Shown one piece after another: positions 9,001 through 18,535 of a stretch of 32,682 bases of DNA. The notes beneath the pieces are model-generated. The model saw only the letters and a list, made by a program, of their open reading frames with translations. It was not told the origin of the DNA and did no database searches. The position numbers were made by a program, and so were the translations under genes. This stretch comes from Verrucomicrobiota bacterium (lineage in GTDB: Bacteria; Verrucomicrobiota; Verrucomicrobiia; Limisphaerales; Fontisphaeraceae): the NCBI GenBank assembly GCA_037139415.1, contig JBAXGN010000083.1, positions 1 to 32,682 on the forward strand, written 5' to 3'. How positions within the stretch are numbered: the first letter of the stretch is position 1; each line of letters begins with the position of its first letter.

Positions 9001-10402
9001 CGCGCCGCCAGTTCATGATATGGCTGCCGCCCACGGCGTCCACGCGAAAGCCATCAATGGAAAACGAACGCATGTAATGCTCGACAACCTTGAAGATGCG
9101 GTCTTGCCAGCCAGGCTCGCGAAAATCAAAGCACCAATAGTTTTGGGCGTCGCCATTCTCATCAAACACCAGCCACCACGGCAGATCATTGCGCAGCGGG
9201 CCGAAGGCGGGCGAGCCGCCATGCGGCACGAGGTCCTGCCAGACGCGCATGCCCTGCGCATGGATATCCTGGACGAGCGAACGGTATTCGGCTTCGGTGC
9301 CGAGGCCGTCCTGGAATTTATAATAGTCGCGCGGCCAGTAGCAGCCGCGATCCTCCAGCGGCAGCAGCCAGATCGCGCCCGCCCCGAGCTGCTTCACGCG
9401 CGGCACCAAATGCTGGCGCGCCGCGGTAAAGCCGCCGAGATCCGTGAACCCGCTGCCGATCGTACCGTTGGGGTGAAAGGAATACAGCGCATTTTCAAAG
9501 ACCCATAGCGGGCGGTTGTCGGGAACCTTCAAGCCCAGGTCGTCGCAGGCTTTCCAGATGGCCGTGCGGAACGTGGCTTCCAGCGGGGCGGCGTGGACCT
9601 CCATAAACGCCGGTCCAATGCTCTGAGCCTGCCCCGCTTCCGCCCAACCGGCCGCGTTGAATTCCTGGGCGACGTAACACGAGGGATTATCGCTGCCCAC
9701 GAGCACGGTTTGCGCGGAGTCACGGCGCGGATCGTTCAGAAAGAGCAAGGTGCGCTGCGCGGTCTGTTCGATCAGTAACGCGCCCAGTCCGTTGCCGCTG
9801 GCAGTACGGGATTGGGCGGATAAATCGGTGCAACTGACGCGCCGATTCTCATCCAGCACGCCGCGCATGGGAATGAAGTAATCGCCCTGTTTCGCCAACG
9901 GCCAGGCAAAGCGGACGCGGAAAAATTTAGCGGCGTTGTCATGGCCATCATCCGGGCGGTAAACGAGGCGCAAATAACGGGCTATGCGGTTGGAATTCCC
10001 CACCATGCCGAGCACCACGGACTCCTCCAGTTCCCATTCGCCAACCTGTCGCTTCACGGTGAGACGGTTGGAGGGGGCATCCCAGGTTTGCTCGATTAAT
10101 TGGCTGACGGCAGGGTTGCGATCCAGCAGCCATTTGCCGGATTTGGTTTGCACATCCACGGAAGCCATGGCGGGCGTCCCCGGGACCAATAACGGGATGT
10201 CATTCCAAGTGAGGGATGTCCAATCACCGGTATCCGGGTTGATCGCGAGTTTCCAGGGCCCTTTGCTCACGGCGTCAGCGGCGAACGCCGGCAGTCCACC
10301 CGGACACAACCACAGGGCGAGCAAGAGGAGTAACGTGCAGCATCCGAGCCTTGAGACGTGCGACGCATGGTGCGGGTGAAACCTGGATGTTCGGCAATTC
10401 AT
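6043..10402 (-). CDS. Very large secreted GH13 (alpha-amylase-like) multidomain protein, frameshifted near the 3' end
   Basis: The N-terminus carries a signal peptide (CCTLLLLLALWLCPGGLPAFAADA). About 240 residues of beta-sandwich precede a GH13 barrel (about residues 300-660) with region I DLVPHG (390-395), nucleophile D455 in GFRVDAVGG, acid/base E535 in VLGEV and D598 in VESHD. Region I has His where Asn-His is usual. After the barrel comes a beta domain, then about 550 residues of beta-rich sequence I cannot assign. The reading frame is lost at the C8 run (plus 6433-6440): the upstream frame continues as Arg/Pro-rich nonsense to 6062, while removing one C joins it to a good frame (AHHGRRCARVENQTGEYRL to LWLDELTLEQ) ending at 6043. 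That tail looks like a CBM4/9-type domain. The corrected protein has about 1452 residues; the catalytic part is intact. It probably acts on alpha-glucan-like or other polymers outside the cytoplasm. Confidence 0.8.
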
Positions 10403-10475
10403 AGCTATGGGTAATTATCTGCCGTTTACAGCTTATGCGCCACCCCTTTTTCCAAAAATGAACATCGGATCCGGT

Positions 10476-13187
10476 TTACGGCTCCGCCTCGGGAGCGACG
10501 ACGAAATCATCCAGATAATACACAGTCTTCGCGTTCGCACCGCTCATGAAGCCGATCCAACTCAGTTTTTTGAAGCTGGCCGTGGGGAAGGGTAAGTTGA
10601 TGAAATTCATTGGGGTACGGCCCGGGATGGTAAGCGTCATAGCCCATTTGCCGTCGAATTTTTTCCCGAGGCCGGCGGTGATTTCGAGCTTGATCCATTG
10701 GTCCATGGGAATTGCGACGACGGCCTTGTTGGGAACCGTAAGTTTGCCATCGCGGATATTCAGGCGGGGGCCGGTCATATAATTACCGCTCGTCCAATCC
10801 CGCCATTCAAAGTCCACGATGGCGTTGGTTTCGACGCGGATCTGGAAGGTGTTGTGGATGATGCCCTCGGCGAAATTCACATCGTAATTGAAATGCGGAT
10901 TGTAGCTGTTCTTTAAACCGGGGGCGTCGGTGATCTTGAGGCTGTGTTTGCCCGTGGCGGCGACCTGATCGGTGACGAGGACGGAGTCGCCTTTGTTTTC
11001 CACATGTATTTTGGCGTGCGCGGGTGGTTTGCCGACGGCGTCATACTCATACGTTTCGGTCAACGGCAGCACTGAAGGCTCGGGGGCAATTTCCAACGGA
11101 GGATACTGGACGGAACTGGCTTTGCGGACCCAAGCCGGGTCGCCATAGACACCGGCCTGTGAATAATCAAACGGTTTGAAACCGACCGTGGCTGCCGGTG
11201 AACCGGGCTTGAGATGGAAATCCAAACCGTCGGGATTAACGAACAGCGGATCAGCGATGATCGAACCCTGATCATGACCGGCGGCCTGCCACTGTTCAAA
11301 TAGCATACCCTTGAAATCCGTTTTGACGTTGGGGTTGACTTCCCAGTAACAATTGTTGCGCATGACATGTTTCACCTTTTCCCACGGACCCTGGAGCAGG
11401 ACGCCTTCTTTCCAATAGACAAGGTTGTTTTCAAAGGTGAAGGAGAGATGCTCCTCCACACGGGTGGCCTGGATCTGGTACAGTTTGCTAAACGCCAGGA
11501 TATTGTTGCGGATAATGTTTTCCTTGCCGTAGTGCTGATGAAAACCGCCGTTTTTCACGTTGTAAACGAGATTGTTTTCAAACAGGATACCGGTGCTGCC
11601 TTCATCGGTGTACATGCCCCAGCCGCCATACGAATAAGAATACACATCGTGAAAAATGTTATTCACGACCCGGGTGCCCTGGCTGGGACCGAGCGTGTAG
11701 ATGCCGCCCATGTCGCTCAGCAATCCCCAGCCAAGGTGATGCACATGATTGAAGGCGATCAGGTTGCCCTTGCACAGGCTCTCGCCGTATCCCCACCGCC
11801 AGCCAGCGGATATGCCGGTGTAAAACAGATCCCCGATTTCATTGTGCGTGATCTGGTTGGTGCCGCTGTGCCCCAGCCATACGCCGACGGCACAAGGGAA
11901 AATATAGCCGCCATGCAGCAGGATGTTGTTGTCCACGATGTTGGCGTCCGTACGGTCCGCCGGATTCTTGCTGATATTTGCTTCGCCCAAGCGCACGCCG
12001 CCCGCGCCGAAATCATGAATATAACAATGGCGGATGGTGTTCTCCCGGCAGCCGCGCCGAAACCAGACCGCGTAGGTGCCGATATGCCCAATCTCGCAGT
12101 CTTCCATCGCGATCTGTTGCGCGCCGTCTGCCATGACCACGGCTTCGATGGACGCGGCCGCCTGGTTGGGTTCAAAGCCGGTGGGTGGCGTCAGCCATTG
12201 CCCATGCTCGAACGTGAGGCCCTTCAGCGTGATATTCCGGACCCATTGCTGGCTGGTGGGGTCGCCCTTGAACACCACAAACTTATCCAGCACCGGCGCC
12301 ACGACGAGCGCCTTCGTTATATCCTCGCCCAGCAACGGCAGATAAGAAAGTGTGCCATCCCGACTCAGGAACCATTCGCCGGGTGCGTCCAGTGCTTGGA
12401 AATAATTCTCCAGCACGAAATGGGTGTTCTTGCGCCACGGATTCCACGATTTCATTCCCTCACCGGTGGTCACGATGGACTTGGTGTCGGGATCGAGCCG
12501 ATCCAGGAAGCGGCGGGTGTTGTCCCAATTGTGATACACCACCAGGTTGGCGTCCTTTAAGTCTGCCGGTGTCAACGCGGATATCTTGGCGTAATCCTCG
12601 GCGCGCAGAGCGATGGTTTGTTGGGCGCGTTTCGCCTTTTTCGGGTTACCCGCTTCCAGAGTGGTTTCACGCACGTCCGCCATGTAGAAAAAGAACTTGT
12701 TGGGCGTGCGGGCACGGGTGGCGCGCCGATCATTCACAAACAACTGCTCGAAGTACCATTTCCCGGCGGCAACCTCCGGCACTTGTGTTTGCCATAGGCC
12801 GTTGGGGCCGGGCTTGAAGCCGCCCAGCGTCTTGCCCCCGCTAAAGACGGGCCGCGCGCCCGGCGCGGTGGTGTAGAGCACTGGCGCGGTGGTTGTGCCG
12901 CTATCTTGCGGTTCCAGGATGAATGGTTCTGTGAGTTGATATTCACCATTGGCCACGGTGATGGTGATAGCTTCGGTGGTCGCGACTTTCGAGCGAAAGG
13001 TCCGAACTGCATTGCGTGCGCCGGTGAGCGAACGCACCGGGCCATCCGTGCGCGTTGCATTGGGTTTGGCCAGCCGCCCGGACCACGCATCGTTGCCGTC
13101 CGTCGCCACGAAGAATTCCGCCGCCGTGGAAGAGGCCAGGGCGATCCAAAGTATGGCCATAGTCAAGGTGCATTGCATCAATCTCAT
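10476..13187 (-). CDS. Secreted right-handed beta-helix carbohydrate-active protein (GH141/GH120-like architecture)
   Basis: 903 residues with a signal peptide ([22 protein letters not shown]). The mature start [16 protein letters not shown] followed by [17 protein letters not shown] is the typical opening of secreted parallel beta-helix enzymes (xylosidase GH120, fucosidase/xylanase GH141, and some lyases). Residues about 330-640 hold beta-helix coils rich in N-x-I and NNxL steps ([64 protein letters not shown]). The last 170 residues form a concanavalin-like sandwich ([33 protein letters not shown]). Exact family and catalytic residues cannot be fixed by eye; the GH141-like call is inference. 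It lies 73 bases upstream of the GH13 gene in the same direction, so they may be co-transcribed. It is divergent from the LtaS-like gene. Confidence 0.75.
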   Translation of the reverse strand: MRLMQCTLTMAILWIALASSTAAEFFVATDGNDAWSGRLAKPNATRTDGPVRSLTGARNAVRTFRSKVATTEAITITVANGEYQLTEPFILEPQDSGTTTAPVLYTTAPGARPVFSGGKTLGGFKPGPNGLWQTQVPEVAAGKWYFEQLFVNDRRATRARTPNKFFFYMADVRETTLEAGNPKKAKRAQQTIALRAEDYAKISALTPADLKDANLVVYHNWDNTRRFLDRLDPDTKSIVTTGEGMKSWNPWRKNTHFVLENYFQALDAPGEWFLSRDGTLSYLPLLGEDITKALVVAPVLDKFVVFKGDPTSQQWVRNITLKGLTFEHGQWLTPPTGFEPNQAAASIEAVVMADGAQQIAMEDCEIGHIGTYAVWFRRGCRENTIRHCYIHDFGAGGVRLGEANISKNPADRTDANIVDNNILLHGGYIFPCAVGVWLGHSGTNQITHNEIGDLFYTGISAGWRWGYGESLCKGNLIAFNHVHHLGWGLLSDMGGIYTLGPSQGTRVVNNIFHDVYSYSYGGWGMYTDEGSTGILFENNLVYNVKNGGFHQHYGKENIIRNNILAFSKLYQIQATRVEEHLSFTFENNLVYWKEGVLLQGPWEKVKHVMRNNCYWEVNPNVKTDFKGMLFEQWQAAGHDQGSIIADPLFVNPDGLDFHLKPGSPAATVGFKPFDYSQAGVYGDPAWVRKASSVQYPPLEIAPEPSVLPLTETYEYDAVGKPPAHAKIHVENKGDSVLVTDQVAATGKHSLKITDAPGLKNSYNPHFNYDVNFAEGIIHNTFQIRVETNAIVDFEWRDWTSGNYMTGPRLNIRDGKLTVPNKAVVAIPMDQWIKLEITAGLGKKFDGKWAMTLTIPGRTPMNFINLPFPTASFKKLSWIGFMSGANAKTVYYLDDFVVAPEAEP

Positions 13188-13240
13188 GACGTTGGTGTAG
13201 GCGAAAATAACTGAACTGGCAAATAGTTTCCATTAACAAG

Positions 13241-13269
13241 TTGTCATGGCTGCCAAGCGGTGCTAGCCT
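13241..13269 (+). promoter_or_regulatory. Candidate promoter of the LtaS-like gene
   Basis: TTGTCA (13241-13246), 17 bases, TAGCCT (13264-13269), 23 bases before the ATG at 13293. The -35 box matches five of six and the -10 box is weak but identical to the one proposed before the sulfatase gene. A small dyad CTGTT-N6-AACAG (13268-13283) overlaps the box and could be an operator; support is weak. Confidence 0.35.
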
Positions 13270-13292
13270 GTTGTTTGTAACAGATAACCTGA

Positions 13293-15326
13293 ATGGCACT
13301 TACTGAAACGTCCGCTGGGACACCCGGCAATATCGAAACCTGCGTCGTCAAACGGCTCATGGCACGGTTCAGCATCGCGCTCTTGCAATGGGCCGCGTTG
13401 TTGGTCAGTTTTTTTATCCTGCGCGTAGCTCTCTCCCTGGCCTTTCTGCCAGGTAACGCGGTTTCCCTTGGTGATTTGCTCCAAGGTTACTTGATCGGCC
13501 TGCACTTGGATACCTTTGTGGCCCTACTGCTGACACTGCCGCTGGTGATTTGGCTGGCACTGATTCCCGACCGCTGGTTTGCCGCTACCTGGCATCGCAT
13601 CCTCCTGCCGGTGTGCCTCTTGATTTTCTGGGGCGTTCAGACGTACCTCTTCTTTACCGAGTATTATTTCTTTGATGAATTCAAGTCGCGTTTCAACACG
13701 GTAGCGGTGGATTACCTCATGTATCATCACGAGGTGTTTGTGAATATCTGGGAGGATTATCCCATCATTCGCATTATTCTGGTTAGCGTGGTGTACGCAA
13801 GCATTATCGTCACGCTTGGTCGCAAGGCGATGCGGCGTGGGTATGGGATCGCAACCACGGGCTCCGGACGCTGGGCGGCCGCCGGCGTGTGGGGGTTGGC
13901 GACGGTTGGATTAGGGTTAACGGTTGGCATTCGCGAGGCCCGTTTTTGCCAGGAACGCCTCTTGAACGAATTGGCCAATAATGGGCACGTTTCCTTCTAC
14001 GCCGCGTTTACCACCAGTCACCTTGATTACGCTGCGTTTTATCGAACCATGCCACCCGCTGAGGCATTTACGCGAAGCAGCCGGTTGCTCAGCCATACCA
14101 ACGTGACCTTCGTCAATTCCACCACCAGTCTCCAGCGACGGGTGGCGGGCGATACCAACCGCCCCAAGATGAATGTGGTCATTCTGCTTGAGGAAAGCCT
14201 GGGGTCGGAATTCTGGGGTTGCCTGGGGGCCAAGAAAAAGAACCCCTTGACGCCGGAAATGGATAAACTGGCCGCCGAGTGTGGGATGTTATTCACCAAC
14301 ATTTATGCCTCGGGGAACCGCACGGTACGCGGATTTGAAGGCGTCTTCTCCTCCTTTCCGCCATTGCCGGGGGATTCCATTGTCAAACGCGATCACTCGA
14401 AGAACGTGGAAACCATCGCTCGGGTGCTGCAACGCGACGGGTATTCGACGGTTTTCTTGTATGGCGGACGCGGATTCTTTGACAACATGCGCGCGTTTGC
14501 AGTCAATAACGGTTACGAACGGTTTATCGAGGAAAAACATTTTCCCAATCCAACGTTTACCACCATGTGGGGGGTGTGTGACGAGGACTTGATGCAGCGC
14601 ACCATCGAGGAGTGCCGCGCCTTGAACGACACCGGAAAACCTTTTCTGGCCACGGCGCTGACGGTTTCCAACCATCGTCCGTTCAGGTATCCCAAGGGGC
14701 GCATCCCGGAAGATCCGGAAAAGAAATTCCGCGATTACGCGGTTAAATACGCGGATTATTCCTTGGGCCAATTCTTCAAAGCCGCCCGCCAGGAGAAATT
14801 TTGGACCAATACGATTTTTGTGGTGGTGGCGGATCATGGCGCGCGAGTGTACGGCAAGCAAAGCATTCCCATGCATTCCTACGAGATTCCCTTGTTGGTT
14901 GTGGCGCCTGGTTTGGCCACCCAACCGCAGCGCATTGGCGCGTTGGGTTGTTCGCTCGATGTATCGCCGACCATTTTGGGGATGATTGGCCGCCCGTATG
15001 ATACACTGTTCTTTGGCAGGGATCTTCTGAAAAATTCGACCGATGGCATGGTGTGGATCAATCACAACCGGGATATTGGGCTTTATCATCGTGAGCACTT
15101 GGTGGTTTTTGGTTTGAATAAGACGGTGGAATTCTATCATGGCAATCCTCGCACGGATACCTTGCAACGCGTTTTCAACCCGGATACGCAGGATCTGGAG
15201 TTGGAACAGGATGCCATGGCGATTTACCAATCGGCGGATGATCTGTACGTCAACGAACACTATCGCGTGCAACCGCCGACGGCATTGAGTACCGCCGAGC
15301 TCCGTGATATTGGCCAGAGGCGATAA
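13293..15326 (+). CDS. LtaS-like membrane sulfatase-fold protein (phosphoglycerol transferase family)
   Basis: 677 residues. The N-terminal half has about five hydrophobic segments (near residues 28-50, 60-92, 104-122, 157-175 and 193-212), followed by an extracytoplasmic domain of the alkaline phosphatase/sulfatase fold. Residue E300 in VVILLEESLG and T344 in SGNRTVRG match the metal ligand and catalytic threonine of LtaS-type enzymes; later HRPF and VVVADHGAR supply His and Asp-His ligands. Known family members move phosphoglycerol from lipids to lipoteichoic acid, or phosphoethanolamine/phosphoglycerol to periplasmic glucans. In a diderm lineage the latter type of role, modification of a periplasmic glycan or lipid, is likelier. 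This is inference; the acceptor is unknown. It stands alone: divergent from the beta-helix gene and convergent with the Czc operon (80 bases). Confidence 0.85.
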   Translation: MALTETSAGTPGNIETCVVKRLMARFSIALLQWAALLVSFFILRVALSLAFLPGNAVSLGDLLQGYLIGLHLDTFVALLLTLPLVIWLALIPDRWFAATWHRILLPVCLLIFWGVQTYLFFTEYYFFDEFKSRFNTVAVDYLMYHHEVFVNIWEDYPIIRIILVSVVYASIIVTLGRKAMRRGYGIATTGSGRWAAAGVWGLATVGLGLTVGIREARFCQERLLNELANNGHVSFYAAFTTSHLDYAAFYRTMPPAEAFTRSSRLLSHTNVTFVNSTTSLQRRVAGDTNRPKMNVVILLEESLGSEFWGCLGAKKKNPLTPEMDKLAAECGMLFTNIYASGNRTVRGFEGVFSSFPPLPGDSIVKRDHSKNVETIARVLQRDGYSTVFLYGGRGFFDNMRAFAVNNGYERFIEEKHFPNPTFTTMWGVCDEDLMQRTIEECRALNDTGKPFLATALTVSNHRPFRYPKGRIPEDPEKKFRDYAVKYADYSLGQFFKAARQEKFWTNTIFVVVADHGARVYGKQSIPMHSYEIPLLVVAPGLATQPQRIGALGCSLDVSPTILGMIGRPYDTLFFGRDLLKNSTDGMVWINHNRDIGLYHREHLVVFGLNKTVEFYHGNPRTDTLQRVFNPDTQDLELEQDAMAIYQSADDLYVNEHYRVQPPTALSTAELRDIGQRR

Positions 15327-15406
15327 TGGTGGTGCAACCTGCTTTACCGTTTTGATTTCGGCAAAGGAGTTCGACTACAACCGCGTCCTAAATGAGACCA
15401 TTCCTC

Positions 15407-18400
15407 TCACTTCCCCTTCTTCCGCGTGAACGTGTAGAGGACCGGTAACACCAGCAGGGTCAGCACCGTGTTGGTTACGATGCCGCCGATGACCACCGTG
15501 GCCAAGGGCCGCTGCACTTCCCCCCCTACCCCGACGTTCACCGCCATGGGGATAAAGCCCACGGCCGCCACCAGCGCAGTCATTAACACCGGACGCAGGC
15601 GGACCTGGCACCCTTCGCGCACCGCATTTTCCAGCAGCGCGCCGCCCGCCAGTTTTTGTTGGATAAAGGTGACCAGCACCAAACCGTTGAGGATGGCCAC
15701 GCCGCTCAGGGCGACAAACCCAATGCCAGCGCTAACGGTGAAAGGCATATCGCGCAACCATAGCGCCAGGATGCCCCCCACCATGCCAAGTGGAATGCCG
15801 GTGGCCACCATCAATACATCCCGGAAGGTGCGCAGGCTGAAATACAGCAGCACTAGAATCAGCGCCAAAGCGAGCGGCACCACGAACATGAGTTTGCGGT
15901 TGGCCCGCTCCATGTTTTCAAACTGGCCGCCCCATTCCAGCGTGTAACCCTCGGGCATTTTGACTTGCGTGGCGATTTTCTGCCGCGCCTCGGCGACAAA
16001 GCTGGCAACGTCACGCCCAGTCACGTTGCATTGGACGGTGATCCGGCGGCGGCCCCATTCACGATTGATCAAAGCGGGGCCTTCAACTTCCACCACTTTG
16101 GCCAGCCGGTTCAGCGGCAATACGGGGCCAGTGGTGGTCGGGATCAAGGTGTTGGCCAACGCCTCGGGATCGGTGCGCTGACGGTCAGGCAGGCGCACCA
16201 CCAATGGGAATTGTCGTTGGCCTTCGCGAATTTCCCCGACGCGCTTGGTGCCCACGGCTTCGACGAAATTCAGGACGTTGCGGGTCGGGATGCCGTAGCG
16301 GGAAGTCGCTTGTTGATCCACACGCACTTGCAGAAAGGGCTGGCCAGTGAGTTGTTCACCGGTGATTTCACCCGCGCCGCGAAGGCCGGTGAGCGCGGCT
16401 TGCACTTCCGCAGCCAACTGGCGCAGGGTTTCCAGGTCATCACCAAAAATCTTGATGCCAATATCAGAGCGAATACCGGCAACCAACTCGTTCATGCGCA
16501 TTTCAATGGGCTGGCTGAAGGCGGGCCGCAGACCGGGCACCTGGGCCAAGACGGCGTGTATCAACTCCACCAGTTCCGTCTGGGTACGGGCGCGCCGCCA
16601 TTGTTCACGCGGCTTGAGCGCCAGAAAGAAGTCCGAAAGTTCCACGCCCATCGGATCAGTGGCTACTTCCGCCGTGCCCAGGCGCGTCCAGATATGCTCA
16701 ATTTCATTGGGAAATTCCGCCATGAGCCGCTGCTCAATCAGATGATTCTGCGCGACCGCTTCATCCACGGAAATACCCGCCAACCGCACGGTAGTACCGA
16801 CGATGGCGCCTTCACCCAGTTTGGGCAGAAACTCCCCGCCCATCCGCATCGCCACCAAGAGCGAGCCCGCAAATACCGCCAGCGCCGCAAACAAGGTGGC
16901 CCAGCGGAAGCGCAACGCCAGGTTCAGCACCGGGCGATACAGCCAATGCGCCAGGCGGACAAGCGCCGGTTCGCGCTCCTTCACGTGCCGTGGCAACAGC
17001 ATGCTGGCCAGTACCGGAATAATTGTCAGCGCCACGAGCAGCGAACCGAGCAAGGCAAAAATCAGCGTCAACGCCATGGGTTTGAATAATTTCCCTTCCA
17101 CTCCCTCCAGACCAAGAATCGGCAGGAACACAATCAAAATGATGCCCACCCCAAACGCCACCGGCCGGGCCACCTCCAGCGGGGCACTCTCCATGACGGC
17201 GGCGCGTTCCGCCTCCGTCAGAGTGCGCCCCAGCTCATGCTGGCGTTCGGCGAGTCGGCGCATGGTGTTTTCCACCATCACCACCGCGCCATCCACAATC
17301 AGCCCGAAATCAATGGCACCCAGGCTTAGCAAGCTCGCCGCAATGCCCGCTTGCAACATAAAGCTACTGGCGAAAAGCATCGAGAGGGGAATGGCCGCCG
17401 CCACAATCAGTCCGGCCCGCAGGCTGCCGAGAAACGCGAACAGCACCGCCACCACAAGCAAGGCCCCTGCTTGCAAGTTTTCCCGCACCGTATGGATCAC
17501 TTGATCCACCAATTCCGTGCGATCATACAGCACCTGCATTTTGACATCCGCCGGCAACGCGTTTTGCACCTCGGCGAGCTTCTCTTTCAAGGCGCGCGTA
17601 ACCACCGCGCTATTTTCCCCCATCAGCATGAAACCGAGCCCGAGCACGATCTCACCGCGCCCATCCGCTGTGACCGCGCCGCGCCGAATCTCATGATCAA
17701 TCCGCACCTCCGCCACCTCGTGGACATGTACCGGCACCCCGGCATGGGAAGCGATCAAAATATTACCGATCTGTTCGGTATCGGTGACGATCCCGATGCC
17801 ATGCACGAGCAGAGTTTCGCCACTGCGCACGATTTGGCCGCCACCCACGTTCTGATTATTCGCTTCCAACGCCTCGAAAAGTTGTTCAAACGTCAGCCCA
17901 TGTTTGATCAAACGATCCGGATCCGTCACGACGTGGTACTGTTTCTCATACCCCCCCCAGGAATTGACCTCTGCCACGCCGCGCACTTTGCGCAACGCGG
18001 GTTTGACCACCCAATCATGCAGCTCGCGCAATTCGGTTAGCGTGCGGTTGGTGCGCTCCGAATACACCATGTAATGAAACACCTCGCCCAGGCCGGTGGC
18101 GATCGGCCCCAGTTGCGGGCGTTCAATGCCACCCGGCAACACCACACTCTGCAAGCGTTCGGTAATCAATTGGCGCGCCTTGAAAATGGTGGTCTGATCA
18201 TCAAACGTGGCGACCACCTGCGAGAGCCCGTATTTGGAGATGGAACGCACCGTTTGCAGCCCCGGCAACCCGCTGATTGCCAGTTCCACCGGCGCAGTGA
18301 TTTGCGCCTCCGCCTCCTCGGGATTCAGCGACGGTGCCACGGTGTTCACCTGCACCTGGACCGGCGTGGTATCGGGAAACGCGTCAATCGGCAGCAGGCT

Positions 18401-18493
18401 CAGCGTCCGCGTGCCCAGCACCACCAGCACAATGGCCAGCACGCCAACCAGCAACCGGTTGCGCAAGGAAAATTGAATTAATTGGTTTAACAT
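15407..18493 (-). CDS. czcA: CzcA-type heavy-metal efflux RND pump
   Basis: 1028 residues, full length for HME-RND inner-membrane pumps, with TM1 at residues 12-32 and the remaining segments in two clusters (about 340-545 and 865 to the end). The TM4 motif DFGLIVDGAVVMVEN (395-409) with D401 and E408 matches the DFG-x3-DGA-x3-EN signature described for divalent-cation exporters (Co/Zn/Cd) rather than the Cu/Ag type. The periplasmic part contains the usual NNQNVGGG and YEKQYHVVTDP sequences. It uses proton motive force to move metal from periplasm or cytoplasm to the TolC-type channel through the adaptor. It is last in the operon, 42 bases after the adaptor gene. Metal specificity is inferred from the motif only. 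Confidence 0.93.
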   Translation of the reverse strand: MLNQLIQFSLRNRLLVGVLAIVLVVLGTRTLSLLPIDAFPDTTPVQVQVNTVAPSLNPEEAEAQITAPVELAISGLPGLQTVRSISKYGLSQVVATFDDQTTIFKARQLITERLQSVVLPGGIERPQLGPIATGLGEVFHYMVYSERTNRTLTELRELHDWVVKPALRKVRGVAEVNSWGGYEKQYHVVTDPDRLIKHGLTFEQLFEALEANNQNVGGGQIVRSGETLLVHGIGIVTDTEQIGNILIASHAGVPVHVHEVAEVRIDHEIRRGAVTADGRGEIVLGLGFMLMGENSAVVTRALKEKLAEVQNALPADVKMQVLYDRTELVDQVIHTVRENLQAGALLVVAVLFAFLGSLRAGLIVAAAIPLSMLFASSFMLQAGIAASLLSLGAIDFGLIVDGAVVMVENTMRRLAERQHELGRTLTEAERAAVMESAPLEVARPVAFGVGIILIVFLPILGLEGVEGKLFKPMALTLIFALLGSLLVALTIIPVLASMLLPRHVKEREPALVRLAHWLYRPVLNLALRFRWATLFAALAVFAGSLLVAMRMGGEFLPKLGEGAIVGTTVRLAGISVDEAVAQNHLIEQRLMAEFPNEIEHIWTRLGTAEVATDPMGVELSDFFLALKPREQWRRARTQTELVELIHAVLAQVPGLRPAFSQPIEMRMNELVAGIRSDIGIKIFGDDLETLRQLAAEVQAALTGLRGAGEITGEQLTGQPFLQVRVDQQATSRYGIPTRNVLNFVEAVGTKRVGEIREGQRQFPLVVRLPDRQRTDPEALANTLIPTTTGPVLPLNRLAKVVEVEGPALINREWGRRRITVQCNVTGRDVASFVAEARQKIATQVKMPEGYTLEWGGQFENMERANRKLMFVVPLALALILVLLYFSLRTFRDVLMVATGIPLGMVGGILALWLRDMPFTVSAGIGFVALSGVAILNGLVLVTFIQQKLAGGALLENAVREGCQVRLRPVLMTALVAAVGFIPMAVNVGVGGEVQRPLATVVIGGIVTNTVLTLLVLPVLYTFTRKKGK

Positions 18494-18535
18494 AAGGGAA
18501 ACCCCATTTGCATATTATCCTGAAGCGGTGAGGCA

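Noticed and set aside
11367-12560. 397-codon plus-strand frame over the beta-helix gene
   Set aside because: Antisense shadow; the opposite strand has a signal peptide and regular beta-helix coils.
13268-13283. CTGTT-N6-AACAG dyad as an operator for the LtaS-like gene
   Set aside because: Only five base pairs; chance occurrence is likely, and no matching copy or regulator gene was seen.
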